From assembly GCA_017407125.1 (NCBI GenBank), contig JAFQXE010000010.1, positions 47,609 through 111,608 of the forward strand: a DNA stretch of 64,000 nt. The letters are read 5' to 3'. Of the stretch, positions 1 to 9,453 are shown in pieces (the stretch's first letter is position 1; every line of letters starts with the position of its first letter). The notes beneath the pieces were generated by a model. That model was not told the DNA's origin. It saw only the letters and a program-made list of their open reading frames with translations, and searched no databases. Position numbers and translations under genes: made by a program. The DNA is from Thermoguttaceae bacterium (lineage in GTDB: Bacteria; Planctomycetota; Planctomycetia; Pirellulales; Thermoguttaceae).

Positions 1-730
1 CAACTTCATGACCAATGGCGGAAACGACGGGAATCTTTGATGCGACTATCGCTCGAACGACGATTTCCTCGTTGAACGTCCAGAGGTCTTCCGGCGACCC
101 GCCGCCGCGCGTTACAACGATAACGTCAACCGGGTCGTTCATTCGGTTGAGCGTTTGAATTTGAGCGACAACTTCTCTACTGGCTCCTTCGCCCTGCATT
201 TTCGCCGGAGCGATAAGAACGTTAAGCCCTTTCCAGCGCAGACGCAGCGTTTCGAGAAAATCGTGTAGCGCCGCCGTTCCAATTCCTGTTACAACGCCAA
301 TTCGACGAATGTCGCGGGGAATCGGACGCTTGCGCCTGTCGTCGAAAAGTCCTTCTTCCGACAGCTTCTTGAACAGCAGTCGAAATTCTCTCTGAAGACG
401 TCCTTCTCCCCGAGGTTCCGCATGATCAATAATAAGCTGATACCGCCCGGTGGGAGGATAGACGTCAATTCGGCCGCGGCAGAGAATCTCCATGCCGTCT
501 TGAAGGTCAAAGTTGATTTTGGACGCCGTTGACCGCCACAAGACCGCGCCGACTACGCTTGTCCCATCGCCGTCTTTAAGCGATAAATAGACATGCCCGG
601 CGGAAGAACGAGACAGACCGGAGACTTCACCGCAAACCCAAACGTTTGACAGCTCGCGCCCCAGGACGTTTTTAATAATTTCGTTGAGCTGCGTTACAGA
701 AAGAACGGGAGGGTTTTGACTTTCTTTCAT
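1..730 (-). CDS. xseA: Exodeoxyribonuclease VII large subunit (partial, C-terminus outside window)
   Basis: The frame stays open from the ATG at 730 to the window edge, giving 243 codons of a protein usually 400-450 residues long. The start reads MKESQNPPVLSVTQLNEIIK, typical of the N-terminal OB-fold that binds single-stranded DNA. Near the edge lies ARGGGSPEDLW followed by FNEE and SAIGHEV, the conserved XseA core. The enzyme degrades single-stranded DNA in the cytoplasm together with the small subunit XseB, which may lie just outside the window. Its ATG overlaps the stop of the upstream SEL1 gene as ATGA, so the two are probably translationally coupled. Identity is secure; the missing end cannot be judged. 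Confidence 0.93.
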   Translation of the reverse strand, partial: MKESQNPPVLSVTQLNEIIKNVLGRELSNVWVCGEVSGLSRSSAGHVYLSLKDGDGTSVVGAVLWRSTASKINFDLQDGMEILCRGRIDVYPPTGRYQLIIDHAEPRGEGRLQREFRLLFKKLSEEGLFDDRRKRPIPRDIRRIGVVTGIGTAALHDFLETLRLRWKGLNVLIAPAKMQGEGASREVVAQIQTLNRMNDPVDVIVVTRGGGSPEDLWTFNEEIVVRAIVASKIPVVSAIGHEV

Positions 731-1455
731 TGTTCGCTTTCCGTAACAGACTCCAATTGTTTAAGAAAGTCAATCGCTGGGGGAAATCCTGCGTCTGCGG
801 CTTTACGAAGCCAGACCATTGCTGTGCGTTCGTCAGGGTCAAGACACTCGCCCTTGGCATACCAGAGAGCCAGATTGAACATCGCTTCCGGAAATCCGTT
901 TTCGGCGGATTCCAGCCACCACTGCATTGCAATCATAGGATTTCTTTCAACGCCGCAGGCTCCGCTCATATACAAATATCCCATCTGATTTTGGGAGGCG
1001 GCGTGCCCGTGCTGGGCGGCGACTTCAAACCACTTTCTGGCGGCGTCGTCCATTTGCGGAACTCCGCGGCCTTCCAGATACAGACGCCCTAAAGCAAACT
1101 GAGCGTCGCCATCCGCCTGCTGAGCCGCTTTGAAGAACCATTGCGCGGCAGTTTTCGGATCTTCTTCAACCCCCAAACCGCTGTTGTAACAAACGCCCAG
1201 ATCGTACTGAGCCATCGCAACGCCACGATTCGCCAGTTCTAAAATTTTATCTATATCTGGCGAATCGCCATTCATTGGCGTAGAATACGTAAAATTAGCC
1301 TCTACAGAAGAACATGATTCACATTCGCAGCCGCGGCGCTCTTCATGGCAACGCCCGCAGGAGCAGCCCTCTGGATGACAATGGTTATTGTCTGTACATT
1401 CCTGAGAGCGCTCTGCGCTTTTATTGCCGTTTTTATGCGTCGCGTCTTTGCTCAT
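727..1455 (-). CDS. SEL1-repeat (TPR-like) protein with Cys/His-rich N-terminus
   Basis: 242 residues. From about residue 70 there are at least four SEL1-type repeats of about 36 residues (AQYDLGVCYNSGLGV, AQFALGRLYLEGRGV, SQNQMGYLYMSG, AMFNLALWYAKGE), which fold as alpha-alpha solenoids used for protein binding. The first 60 residues are quite different: hydrophilic and dense in Cys and His (CHPEGCSCGRCHEE, GCECESC), resembling a small metal-binding segment. No signal peptide or membrane helix is visible, so it is probably cytoplasmic. It sits 22 bp below a DUF1559 gene and overlaps xseA by 4 bp, so it is likely in the same transcript. Binding partner unknown. Confidence 0.8.
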   Translation of the reverse strand: MSKDATHKNGNKSAERSQECTDNNHCHPEGCSCGRCHEERRGCECESCSSVEANFTYSTPMNGDSPDIDKILELANRGVAMAQYDLGVCYNSGLGVEEDPKTAAQWFFKAAQQADGDAQFALGRLYLEGRGVPQMDDAARKWFEVAAQHGHAASQNQMGYLYMSGACGVERNPMIAMQWWLESAENGFPEAMFNLALWYAKGECLDPDERTAMVWLRKAADAGFPPAIDFLKQLESVTESEQ

Positions 1456-1477
1456 TCTTCCTGACGGTTATGTAAAA

Positions 1478-2620
1478 TCAGAAGGCGTTGTCTTGAATAG
1501 CGTGTCCATCTCCAGACGACAACAGGCTGTCAAAAACGCCATAGTTGGTAGGACCGTCCGTTTGAATTGAATCCGACAGCCAATGCGAAGAGCCGTCTGC
1601 AAAGCAGGTATAGACGCCGCTTGCGTGCATTGACCGCGTTGTCGCCTGGGTATTGGACGTCAATCTGGCTGGCATTTTCAAATCATACAATTCGTCGCTG
1701 GAATAATCCAACGTTGAGTAGATTTGATCGCCAACGCCGGATTTGTTGTTTTTATCTCTGGCGTTAGGTCCCTTATCAGAGCCAGCAACTCGAGAAGCCA
1801 GATTTGTTCCGTCATCCCAACCGCAAGCGGCGATTGCGCTGGCGCCGGGTCCGCCTAAACACCAGGTTCCGCGCGGATCTCGAGACGTAACGCCCGCTCG
1901 AAGTTCCGCTATGAGAATCGTGTTGCTGGCGCCGTCAGAAATGTCTGTAGCTCTCAACGATTCGCCCGGCCCCATAACGCCGCGGTTTTGGGGAAGCGAC
2001 CAGTTGCTTCCGTACAGAAACTTGGGCTGCTTAAGCCCCATATTCGCGCCGTAATTGCAGCGAGAACTGGTAAACGACGATTTCCCCGATTCATAAAGAA
2101 CCCTGTTCGAATTTGTGTCTGACGGACAGAGCAATGACGTTATGACCGTTTCTCGACACGATTTCATTGTTATAGTACTGTCTTGAGAACTGGTAACAGT
2201 TTTATCGATAGTATTTTTAACCTTTGTGCTGTACGCTTGCTTGTTGAAACGATCGGGACGCATAAGATTGAAAATGTTATCGTACAGAGCCGTCTGATCC
2301 AGGTTGGGCAGAATGCGAACAATCCAGTTTTCCAGAACATTGGACTCGTTAGGAGAATCATAAGGACTGGGGTCTGATTCAACCTTAAAGTTCATTGCTG
2401 GCGGAAAAGCTTTGTTAAGCTGTTCGTATCCCAAAGCGGCAAGACCCAGTTGTTTGATATTGTTGGAACACGTTGATCTTCGAGCGGACTCGCGCGCCGA
2501 ATTGACTGCCGGAAGAAGCAATCCAATCAACACGCCCATAATCGCAATGACAACCAGCAGTTCAACCAACGTAAAGGCGTTTTTATTTCTCATAATGTTC
2601 ATTCGTTTATTGCAAGTCAT
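1478..2620 (-). CDS. DUF1559 (SBP_bac_10-type) pilin-like secreted protein 1
   Basis: 380 residues. A short basic leader is followed by [20 protein letters not shown], the type IV prepilin/pseudopilin cleavage and methylation motif with its hydrophobic helix. The next segment, [20 protein letters not shown], is the DUF1559 hallmark, and the C-terminal H-x9-DG motif is [13 protein letters not shown]. These proteins are very abundant in planctomycetes; their role is not established but export through a type II/IV pilus-like route is expected. The ATG at 2620 has an AGGAG ribosome site 7 bp upstream. It is the last of three tandem paralogues, 24 bp below the second. Confidence 0.92.
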   Translation of the reverse strand: MTCNKRMNIMRNKNAFTLVELLVVIAIMGVLIGLLLPAVNSARESARRSTCSNNIKQLGLAALGYEQLNKAFPPAMNFKVESDPSPYDSPNESNVLENWIVRILPNLDQTALYDNIFNLMRPDRFNKQAYSTKVKNTIDKTVTSSQDSTITMKSCRETVITSLLCPSDTNSNRVLYESGKSSFTSSRCNYGANMGLKQPKFLYGSNWSLPQNRGVMGPGESLRATDISDGASNTILIAELRAGVTSRDPRGTWCLGGPGASAIAACGWDDGTNLASRVAGSDKGPNARDKNNKSGVGDQIYSTLDYSSDELYDLKMPARLTSNTQATTRSMHASGVYTCFADGSSHWLSDSIQTDGPTNYGVFDSLLSSGDGHAIQDNAF

Positions 2621-2644
2621 GACAGACTCCTTTTAGCTACAATG

Positions 2645-3739
2645 TTAAAAATCAGCATTGGAGAGCGAAAAACCGTCACAGGGCAGAATCAGTTTATCCC
2701 ATGTGCCCAAATCGCTTTCAGACGTTCCAACGGATATTCCGTCTGTAATCCAGTGAACAGAGCCGTCGCAGAACGCGGTCTGAACTCCGCCGGGGTGAGC
2801 GGAACGCGAGGTCGCCTGAATGTTGCTGGAGTAGTTGTAACATGCCATTCCCATAATCTTCAGCTGATCGAGGTCAATTAGCGCTTTTACTGCATCGCAG
2901 CCTATGATGTCGTCTGACGAATCGTTCCTTGAATTTGGACCTTTGGCATCGCCGTCGTATCCACAACGGGCGATAGCGCTTGGACCAGGACCGCCTAAAG
3001 CCCACGTTCCGCGGCAATCAACGCTGACAACGCCTGAGCGAAGTTCAGCCAGCATAATTGTATTGCTGGCGCCGTCAATCATCTCCTCTGTTTTCATTGT
3101 TTTTCCGGGCCCCATTACGCCGTGCTTTAACGAGTTGCCCCAATCAGAATAAAGATAACGGGCGTCGCCCAGACCCATATTAGCTCCGTAATTGCAGCGA
3201 GCTCCAGTAAAGCCTCCACTCCCGGCCGACTCGTATTTGTTTCGATTGTTACCGTCAGAAGGACAAAGCAACGATGAAATTACCGTCTCTCGGCAGCTTT
3301 TCATCGTAATGGTTGCGTCTATTTTAGACGTAGCGCTGTTCGATTCAACATTAATCCCGCTTTGTTTGAGCATGCCGTCAATCTCGTCAAACAAAGCCTT
3401 TTGTTCGATAAATGGGAGAACGAGAATAATCCAGTTGGCGCGTTGATTGGATTCGTCCAAGACGCCGCTTGTGTTATTGGTGAAATTGCATGCCGGCGGA
3501 AGAAGGTGATATGTGCTCTCGTAAGAGAGGCACGCCAGCGCCATTTGCTTGATGCTGTTGCCGCACTGCATCTTTCGGGCAGACTCGCGAGCGGTGTTGA
3601 TAGCCGGCAACAACATGGCAATCAATGCGCCCATAATCGCAATAACAACCAACAGTTCAACCAGAGTAAAGGCTCTGCGACAAACGTTCGCCCGGAATTG
3701 TTTACGATTTGATTTAACGTTCATTTTATAACAGTTCAT
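2645..3739 (-). CDS. DUF1559 pilin-like secreted protein 2
   Basis: 364 residues with a 23-residue basic leader, then [20 protein letters not shown] as prepilin motif, LLPAINTARESARKMQCGN, and the H-x9-DG signature HPGGVQTAFCDG near residue 325. It is the middle member of three tandem paralogues and clearly related to both neighbours throughout, including the shared RGTWALGGPG and GASNTI blocks. There is no obvious Shine-Dalgarno site at the ATG at 3739; an alternative ATG at 3724 would still leave a complete prepilin leader. Probably co-transcribed with the paralogue upstream (92 bp gap) and the one downstream. Substrate or assembly partner unknown. Confidence 0.92.
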   Translation of the reverse strand: MNCYKMNVKSNRKQFRANVCRRAFTLVELLVVIAIMGALIAMLLPAINTARESARKMQCGNSIKQMALACLSYESTYHLLPPACNFTNNTSGVLDESNQRANWIILVLPFIEQKALFDEIDGMLKQSGINVESNSATSKIDATITMKSCRETVISSLLCPSDGNNRNKYESAGSGGFTGARCNYGANMGLGDARYLYSDWGNSLKHGVMGPGKTMKTEEMIDGASNTIMLAELRSGVVSVDCRGTWALGGPGPSAIARCGYDGDAKGPNSRNDSSDDIIGCDAVKALIDLDQLKIMGMACYNYSSNIQATSRSAHPGGVQTAFCDGSVHWITDGISVGTSESDLGTWDKLILPCDGFSLSNADF

Positions 3740-3831
3740 GATTAAAATCTCTCGGAATAGCGCGTAAAACTTTCGATTGCGGTTATGCCATGAACAAAAT
3801 CCAAAACGTCCCGCAACTCGAATTATGTCTG

Positions 3832-4968
3832 TTAGTACATATCGCCTTTAACGGTTTGCTGATCGTTGGAAAGAATCAGTTTGTCCCAAACGGTCATATA
3901 TTGAGCTCGAGTGTTCATGTTTTTGATATTGGCTTCGTCCTGGTTGCCGGCGCACTGGACAGAGTCTGAAATCCAGTGAACAGACGCGTCGCAAAACGCC
4001 GTCTGAACGCCGCCAGCGTGAGAAGAACGCGTTGTCGCCTGGTCGCCGCCGGAAGAGCTTGTGTAACAGGGCATTTTCAAACGCGGCCGGCAGTTATCGC
4101 TGTTACAGCCCCAAATGTCGTCAGAAGCGGTAATCAAGCAGTTTGGACCCGGGTCGTCTCCCCACCAGGCGTTGCACGCGGTGATACTGGAGCCAGGAAT
4201 TCCAATCGCCCAAACGCCGCGGGAGTCGACGCTGTTCATGCCAGCCCGAAGCTCGCTGAGCAAAATGGTATTGGAAACGCCGTCGCGAACGTCAGCCTGA
4301 CCAATACTGCGGTGTATCCCGGAAACGCCTCTGTTGTGAGTATATCCCCATTGCTTGGCGCCTTCGTTATTAAATGGATAAACTCTGGCAAAACGAGCTC
4401 CCATGTTGATGGCGTAGTTACCGCGGGCGTATTCACGACCGTTGCCGTTAGCGGGGATAAACTTGTTTCGCGTCGAAACGTCAGTTGGACACAGCATAGA
4501 CGCTAAAGTCGTTTTGGTGCATTCCATAATGCTGATTTCCCGACCGTTCGACAACGTCGTTTTTAACGTAGTATTGGCAATGTCTTTACTGGCGTTTTGT
4601 TTTTCTTTATCGTTGAACAGAGTTTCAATATCATTGTAAAGCCCCAGCTGGTCTAACTGCGGGAGAATGAGCATGACCCAGTTTTCGCGAATATTTGTTG
4701 TGGTTATACCGTTGGAGACGTCGATGCCAGGCAGAACTTCGACTGCAGGAGGAAACACTTTATAGGTGCTGTCGTACGTAACGCACGCCATCGCCAGCTG
4801 CTTGATATTGTTGCCGCACTGCAAACGACGCGCCGACTCGCGCGCCGAGTTAACCGCCGGAAGCATGAGCGACATCAAAATGCCGATAATTGTAATAACA
4901 ACAAGCAATTCAACGAGCGTAAAGCCGCGTCTGCGTATTGTTGAATGATGCAAATTGCGAGAAAACAT
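3832..4968 (-). CDS. DUF1559 pilin-like secreted protein 3
   Basis: 378 residues: leader, [39 protein letters not shown], and a C-terminal HAGGVQTAFCDA in which the usual DG pair is DA. The ATG at 4968 is preceded by AAGGAG at good spacing, making it the best-expressed-looking start of the trio and likely the first gene of the operon that runs leftward to xseA. The extra C-terminal tail after SVHWISDSV is about 45 residues and differs from both paralogues. The 153 bp between it and the YfhO-like gene are AT-rich and hold its presumed promoter, although no convincing -35/-10 pair was identified. Confidence 0.92.
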   Translation of the reverse strand: MFSRNLHHSTIRRRGFTLVELLVVITIIGILMSLMLPAVNSARESARRLQCGNNIKQLAMACVTYDSTYKVFPPAVEVLPGIDVSNGITTTNIRENWVMLILPQLDQLGLYNDIETLFNDKEKQNASKDIANTTLKTTLSNGREISIMECTKTTLASMLCPTDVSTRNKFIPANGNGREYARGNYAINMGARFARVYPFNNEGAKQWGYTHNRGVSGIHRSIGQADVRDGVSNTILLSELRAGMNSVDSRGVWAIGIPGSSITACNAWWGDDPGPNCLITASDDIWGCNSDNCRPRLKMPCYTSSSGGDQATTRSSHAGGVQTAFCDASVHWISDSVQCAGNQDEANIKNMNTRAQYMTVWDKLILSNDQQTVKGDMY

Positions 4969-5121
4969 GTATTTGTCTCCTTAAAAGTTTAAACTGCCAG
5001 TTCAAATGCAGTGTAGTTTTTGCCCTAACTACCAAAATATATCGCTAATAATTACTCAATGATATTATCCACTATTTTAGAGTTAATTTGAAGGGGGACT
5101 GTTTGTTTTTTTCGGAAAATT

Positions 5122-7476
5122 TTACGATTTTTTCGAAAATAGCCGCCTTGAGCGTGCGTTCTTTTTGATAATTACCACAAAAAATAACGTCAACCAGCCC
5201 CCTAAACTGATTAGAGCGCCTATGTACACGCTTTTGGGGGAGAACTGGAATTCCGCCGTCCAGACGTTGGAATCGGGCGCGTCAAGGGCCAACAGCCCGT
5301 CAGACTCATAAACCCGAGCGGAAATTGCAGTCGTTTTCCCGTCTGACGTCTCTCTTGTCAACGCTGCCTTCCAGCCGGGATAATAATCAACTGGAATTCG
5401 CTTTGTTGAGGTCGGACTCAAAACGACTGTAAACCGGTTTGTCCCATGCCATGATATTGGGAGGATGCAGTCGTCCAGACAGGCGCTTTTATCGGCGTTC
5501 TTGTTTATATTATAATTAACGTTTTCCTGAAAAGAAATTTTTTCTCCGTCAAATGACATAAATTGTTCACAATATTCTTTTTCTGCTGATACGCCGCGCC
5601 CTGCCCCGTCTCGCAGAAACTGAGCGTAGTTCTTCAGCATAAACGTCCCGCCGTATCGCATTGTTGTAGTATGCTGATATAACCCGTTATAAGCAAAGAA
5701 CGAATCGCGATTCCACTTCGCCAGTTCCGACTCCCGATTGATGGAACCGGTTTCTCGAAAAGCCATCGGCAGCCAGTTGTTTCCCAGTAAACAAATCCGT
5801 CGGCAGGGCGAAGACCATTCCACCGCTTTTGAGTCAAAAATCGATGCTGGAATTGGCGTTAAAAGACGCTGTGAGCAGACCGACAAATCCAAAATAACAA
5901 AAACAAGAATAAGCGCTGCGCTGAGTCGGCGGCTGCTTTGATTCTTTAACAGACAGCAAACGCCAATGAGCAGAAACGCCGAGGCGAATTGCAGAGTAAA
6001 CGTTGAGATGTCCCTGGATTCCGCCTGATACGGTCCGTATTGAATATTGCACAGCCCCTCTGTAAAAAGAGGAAGAACGACCGGCGCAATAAAATACCAC
6101 GCAATAATTGCAATCGCCGTTACGCCCAGACAAACGGTAATTCGATATCTAAACTGGGAATCCGCCCATAGGCGATCCCAGCCGTAGGCGGATAAAACGC
6201 TTATCCCCATTGCCGCGACGGTCAGCCATTTTGCCGGATAACGAAACATGGCGTAACCGGGGAAAATCGACGTCAAAAACCAATACAGCCCGCCCCAGCC
6301 CGAAGAAACGCGCTGCGTATAATCCGCCCCCGTCCAGTATCCAATTGATTGAATTAAATATCCGACAGAGAATCGTCCCATCGACGCCAACAGAGCGAAG
6401 ACGACTATCCAGCTAATCCAAACGCGACGGCTGCTGGAGCGATAAAACGTCATGCTTAAACACGCCAGAAAAAACGGAACGGTTCCCATGTAAAGCGACG
6501 GTACCCAAAAGGCGACGTCCGAACCGGGTATGGCGTCAATCCAGCGCTGGTAAATCGGGAATTGTCGTCCGTAGACTTCCGGAACCGCAAACTCCAGAAC
6601 TCGCCATGGGGGAACGCTGAAAGCGTATCGCGTTTCTGTTGCTGTCATGGAATTGTTTGACTCGCTCCGATCGCTGTTAAATGTCAACTCTGCTGTTGGC
6701 AGAAGTTGAATTGCCGCCAAGATAAATCCCCAAATCGCAATGCCGGCTAAAACCAGAACTGTATTGAGTATGTAACGCCGTTTTCCTGTATGCGGAACAG
6801 CGCTTGATTCCGACTTTTCGTCCTTAGCGCTTTTTCTGGCTTTGAGCGCAAATATCAACGCTAACATCAAAGCCAATATTCCCAGATTGTACGCCGTCTG
6901 AACGTCTCCGCCAAGCGTCATCAACGCCAAAACCATTCCCGATAAACATACGAAGTAAAAACGCCGGGTTCGCAACGCGCGTTCGATTCCGTACACGCCC
7001 AGCGGCAGCCAGGCGGCAGAAACCAGATACGGGAGGTTCGAGTATTGGAATAAGACAATCCCTCCAAAGGCGTATGAAATCGCCGCGATTAATCCTGCGC
7101 TGACAGAACGTCCCCAGCGTCGAACGAGAAACAGCATCGTTCCCGCTGCCAGAATTACATGCCCAATTATATACGCGTCAAACGCCAGCCATGCGGGAAT
7201 CGGCAGAGCCAAAATCCAACTTGGCGGATAGAATAACGCGGTTGTGGGGTTCGCCGCCAGCGGGAAACCCAAATTCAGATACGGCGTCCAGAAAGGAAGT
7301 TCGCCCGCTTGAAAACAGCTGTGCAGATACAGAAAAAGCGGATAATAAAAATGTGACGCGTCGCGGTATCCGGGAACGGTTCCCGGATAAAAAATCAGGC
7401 AGAAAAAGACAAACGCCGTCGTCAACAGGACGCTTGCCGTTATTGTTACATAGACGACAACGTTCTGTTTATTCAT
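5122..7476 (-). CDS. YfhO-family polytopic membrane protein (GT-C-like)
   Basis: 784 residues with roughly a dozen hydrophobic helices spread through residues 5-520 and one near the C-terminus (around 755-775). The first loop, GTVPGYRDASHFYYPLFLYL followed by ELPFWTPYLNLGFPLAANP, is typical of YfhO/DUF6541-like GT-C glycosyltransferase relatives, with an acidic RD pair in the first extracytoplasmic loop. A long extracytoplasmic domain lies before the last helix. Members are implicated in lipid-linked sugar transfer to cell-surface polymers, but the acceptor here is unknown. The start ATG overlaps the stop of the upstream unknown gene (ATGA), so both are probably co-translated. Confidence 0.75.
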   Translation of the reverse strand: MNKQNVVVYVTITASVLLTTAFVFFCLIFYPGTVPGYRDASHFYYPLFLYLHSCFQAGELPFWTPYLNLGFPLAANPTTALFYPPSWILALPIPAWLAFDAYIIGHVILAAGTMLFLVRRWGRSVSAGLIAAISYAFGGIVLFQYSNLPYLVSAAWLPLGVYGIERALRTRRFYFVCLSGMVLALMTLGGDVQTAYNLGILALMLALIFALKARKSAKDEKSESSAVPHTGKRRYILNTVLVLAGIAIWGFILAAIQLLPTAELTFNSDRSESNNSMTATETRYAFSVPPWRVLEFAVPEVYGRQFPIYQRWIDAIPGSDVAFWVPSLYMGTVPFFLACLSMTFYRSSSRRVWISWIVVFALLASMGRFSVGYLIQSIGYWTGADYTQRVSSGWGGLYWFLTSIFPGYAMFRYPAKWLTVAAMGISVLSAYGWDRLWADSQFRYRITVCLGVTAIAIIAWYFIAPVVLPLFTEGLCNIQYGPYQAESRDISTFTLQFASAFLLIGVCCLLKNQSSRRLSAALILVFVILDLSVCSQRLLTPIPASIFDSKAVEWSSPCRRICLLGNNWLPMAFRETGSINRESELAKWNRDSFFAYNGLYQHTTTMRYGGTFMLKNYAQFLRDGAGRGVSAEKEYCEQFMSFDGEKISFQENVNYNINKNADKSACLDDCILPISWHGTNRFTVVLSPTSTKRIPVDYYPGWKAALTRETSDGKTTAISARVYESDGLLALDAPDSNVWTAEFQFSPKSVYIGALISLGGWLTLFFVVIIKKNARSRRLFSKKS

Positions 7477-8249
7477 GCCGCTTTGCGTTTGCCCAAAAGT
7501 TTGACGCCCTGGAAAACAAAGGAAACGAACAATCCAATCAAGCCTGCGATGATCAATGATTTGCCGGGATTAATAACAGCGGCGTTATGCATGATTTGCG
7601 CCCCGAAAACCAGTCCAACGCCGCAAATGCTCATTCCAACGCTCAAACTCAACAATGGGCGTTTGACTGGACGCTCCGAATTTTCTTTTGATATATCGGC
7701 AAGCAATCTCGGGGCGTCTTTGTTTTGAGCTTCTTCTGAGGAAGAAACTGTTTCTTCAACAATCGAACGCTCGCTATCGGTCAACGAACGATTTAGCGTT
7801 CCCAAAGACGATTCTCCCGTATACGCCGCATCCTGTTGAGAAAACGAAAACAAATCCTGGGGCATGCACTCGACGTCTTTTGCGTCTGGCAAACCGATTA
7901 TTTCCTCGCCTGCTGTTTCGCTATCAATTTGTTCTGGAGCCTGCCAGGAATCGGAATCAACTTCCGCCTGGCTAATGCTTTGATAATACAAATCCGCCAG
8001 CGGCGTCGGAGACGTCCGACTCGGAGGAGGCGTTTGAAAGCGACGAAACGGATCTGAATCCTGATTAAAATGAGCCTTCCTTCGGGAATTTGTTTCAGGA
8101 GCGCAGCTTTCAGCGCCGCAAATTCCAGAAAGAAAGTCTTCTGCCTTGGAACCAATTCGAGTAATATCGTCTTCCAGGTTCCATGCATTTATTTGAGACC
8201 CTGTTAAACAGGAATTCCAATCGTCAGAATACATGCTGTCAGCGCTCAT
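7473..8249 (-). CDS. Unknown membrane-anchored acidic protein
   Basis: 258 residues that I do not recognise. Residues 1-180 are polar, Ser/Glu-rich and of low complexity, probably disordered; the C-terminal 70 residues hold two hydrophobic helices (LLSLSVGMSICGVGLVFGA and SLIIAGLIGLFVSFVFQG) followed by a basic KRKAA end. This suggests a tail-anchored protein with a long cytoplasmic N-terminal arm. It overlaps the YfhO-like gene by 4 bp, which hints at a joint role at the membrane. No ribosome site of note precedes the ATG at 8249. Confidence 0.6.
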   Translation of the reverse strand: MSADSMYSDDWNSCLTGSQINAWNLEDDITRIGSKAEDFLSGICGAESCAPETNSRRKAHFNQDSDPFRRFQTPPPSRTSPTPLADLYYQSISQAEVDSDSWQAPEQIDSETAGEEIIGLPDAKDVECMPQDLFSFSQQDAAYTGESSLGTLNRSLTDSERSIVEETVSSSEEAQNKDAPRLLADISKENSERPVKRPLLSLSVGMSICGVGLVFGAQIMHNAAVINPGKSLIIAGLIGLFVSFVFQGVKLLGKRKAA

Positions 8250-8336
8250 TTTACACCAAGTCTTCTTGTCAAAATTGCCTAAATATCTTTCGACTATTGT
8301 AATAATCGGTATTTCTGACGATAAACTATAACGATT

Positions 8337-9353
8337 CTAGCGATTATTTCGGCAAACAATAATGCGATTCAAGCCCGCGAAATCGTTAACCGTCTTGACG
8401 TATGTTAGCCTGGGCGTTTTAGAGAGAATATTCAAAACGCTGCCGTGAATTATTGGGCTGAGTTCGAATAAAAGCCAGCCGCCGGGTTTGAGTTTGTCAG
8501 GCGCCTGAGTCAGCATTTTTTCGATTAGATCCGTTCCCTTTTGACCGCTAAAGAGCGCAACCGCCGGCTCGAAATTGCGAACGGATGCGTCCAGCGTCTC
8601 GCGTTCTTCCTCGCCAATATAGGGAGGATTGCTGAGAATAAAATCAAACTTTTCCTCTGGATTTATTGCAGAAAACAGATCAGAATATCGAAATTCTATT
8701 CGGTCGCTAACCTCATGAGTCTGAGCGTTGAGTTTCGCCACCTCTAATGCGGGTTGAGAAATATCGACCGCAACAAACCGACATGAGGGCAATTGCTTTG
8801 CCAGAGTTACCGGGATTATGCCAGACCCTGTTCCCACGTCGAGAATGTCCAGCTTGACGTCTTGCAATGGATTGGCGCGCGGGACGAATTTAATATACGT
8901 CTCTCCGGTTTCCGAGTCCGTAACCGTATCTTCTGACGACGGTTCAGAGTTTTCTTCTGATTCGCTTTTCGTCTCGCGCGGATCTCCCAACTCCTGTTTT
9001 TTGATAATATCCAGGGTTTCAATAATCAGATGTTCCGTCTCCGGACGGGGAATGAGCGTATCTGGAGTAACCTTGAAAGTCAGCGAGTAGAATTCCTTTT
9101 CGCCAATTAGATACGCCGTCGGCTCGCCTGCCGCGCGGCGTTTGACAAAGTCCCGATACTTTGCCCGGACTTCATCAGACGCGGGTTCCATAAATCGCGT
9201 ATATAGCCCGATTCGTTCGCACCCCATAGCCGCAGCCAGCAAAATCTCCGCATCCAAACGGGGCGTGTCAACCCCATACCGAGCGAAATAATCCGCTGTC
9301 CATTTTAATAAACGTCCAACAGTCCAAACGTCTTGTTCTTGCTGGTCAGGCAT
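8337..9353 (-). CDS. prmC: Peptide chain release factor N5-glutamine methyltransferase
   Basis: 338 residues. PrmC methylates the GGQ glutamine of release factors with S-adenosylmethionine. The helical N-terminal domain (WTADYFARYGVDTPRLDAEILLA) is followed by LIPRPETEHLI, the SAM-binding motif DVGTGSGIIPVTLA and the catalytic NPPYIGEEE. The protein is longer than the usual 280 residues because of an acidic insertion of about 45 residues (KSESEENSEPSSEDTVTDSE) between the RPETE motif and the Rossmann motif. The ATG at 9353 has no Shine-Dalgarno site. Downstream of purM on the same strand, separated by a palindrome-bearing gap. Confidence 0.93.
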   Translation of the reverse strand: MPDQQEQDVWTVGRLLKWTADYFARYGVDTPRLDAEILLAAAMGCERIGLYTRFMEPASDEVRAKYRDFVKRRAAGEPTAYLIGEKEFYSLTFKVTPDTLIPRPETEHLIIETLDIIKKQELGDPRETKSESEENSEPSSEDTVTDSETGETYIKFVPRANPLQDVKLDILDVGTGSGIIPVTLAKQLPSCRFVAVDISQPALEVAKLNAQTHEVSDRIEFRYSDLFSAINPEEKFDFILSNPPYIGEEERETLDASVRNFEPAVALFSGQKGTDLIEKMLTQAPDKLKPGGWLLFELSPIIHGSVLNILSKTPRLTYVKTVNDFAGLNRIIVCRNNR

Positions 9354-9384
9354 TGTATTATTGCGGGGGGTATTACTTATGGGA

Positions 9385-9440
9385 GGCGGGTATTACCCGC
9401 CAACAAAAAAACAATCTTTGATTTCGCGGACAATGTCCGC
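9385..9440. repeat. Pair of short palindromes between purM and prmC
   Basis: Two short perfect dyads lie in the 100-bp gap: GGCGGGTATTACCCGCC (9385-9401) and GCGGACAATGTCCGC (9426-9440). The second belongs to a C-G-G-A-C-NNN-G-T-C-C-G type that recurs at 53.2 kb and 57.5 kb, linking it to the mosaic repeat family described at 26.7, 53, 57.6 and 61.7 kb. They could also slow transcription between purM and prmC, but neither is followed by a T-run on the minus strand. Confidence 0.6.
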
Positions 9441-9453
9441 TCCCCAGAAACAA

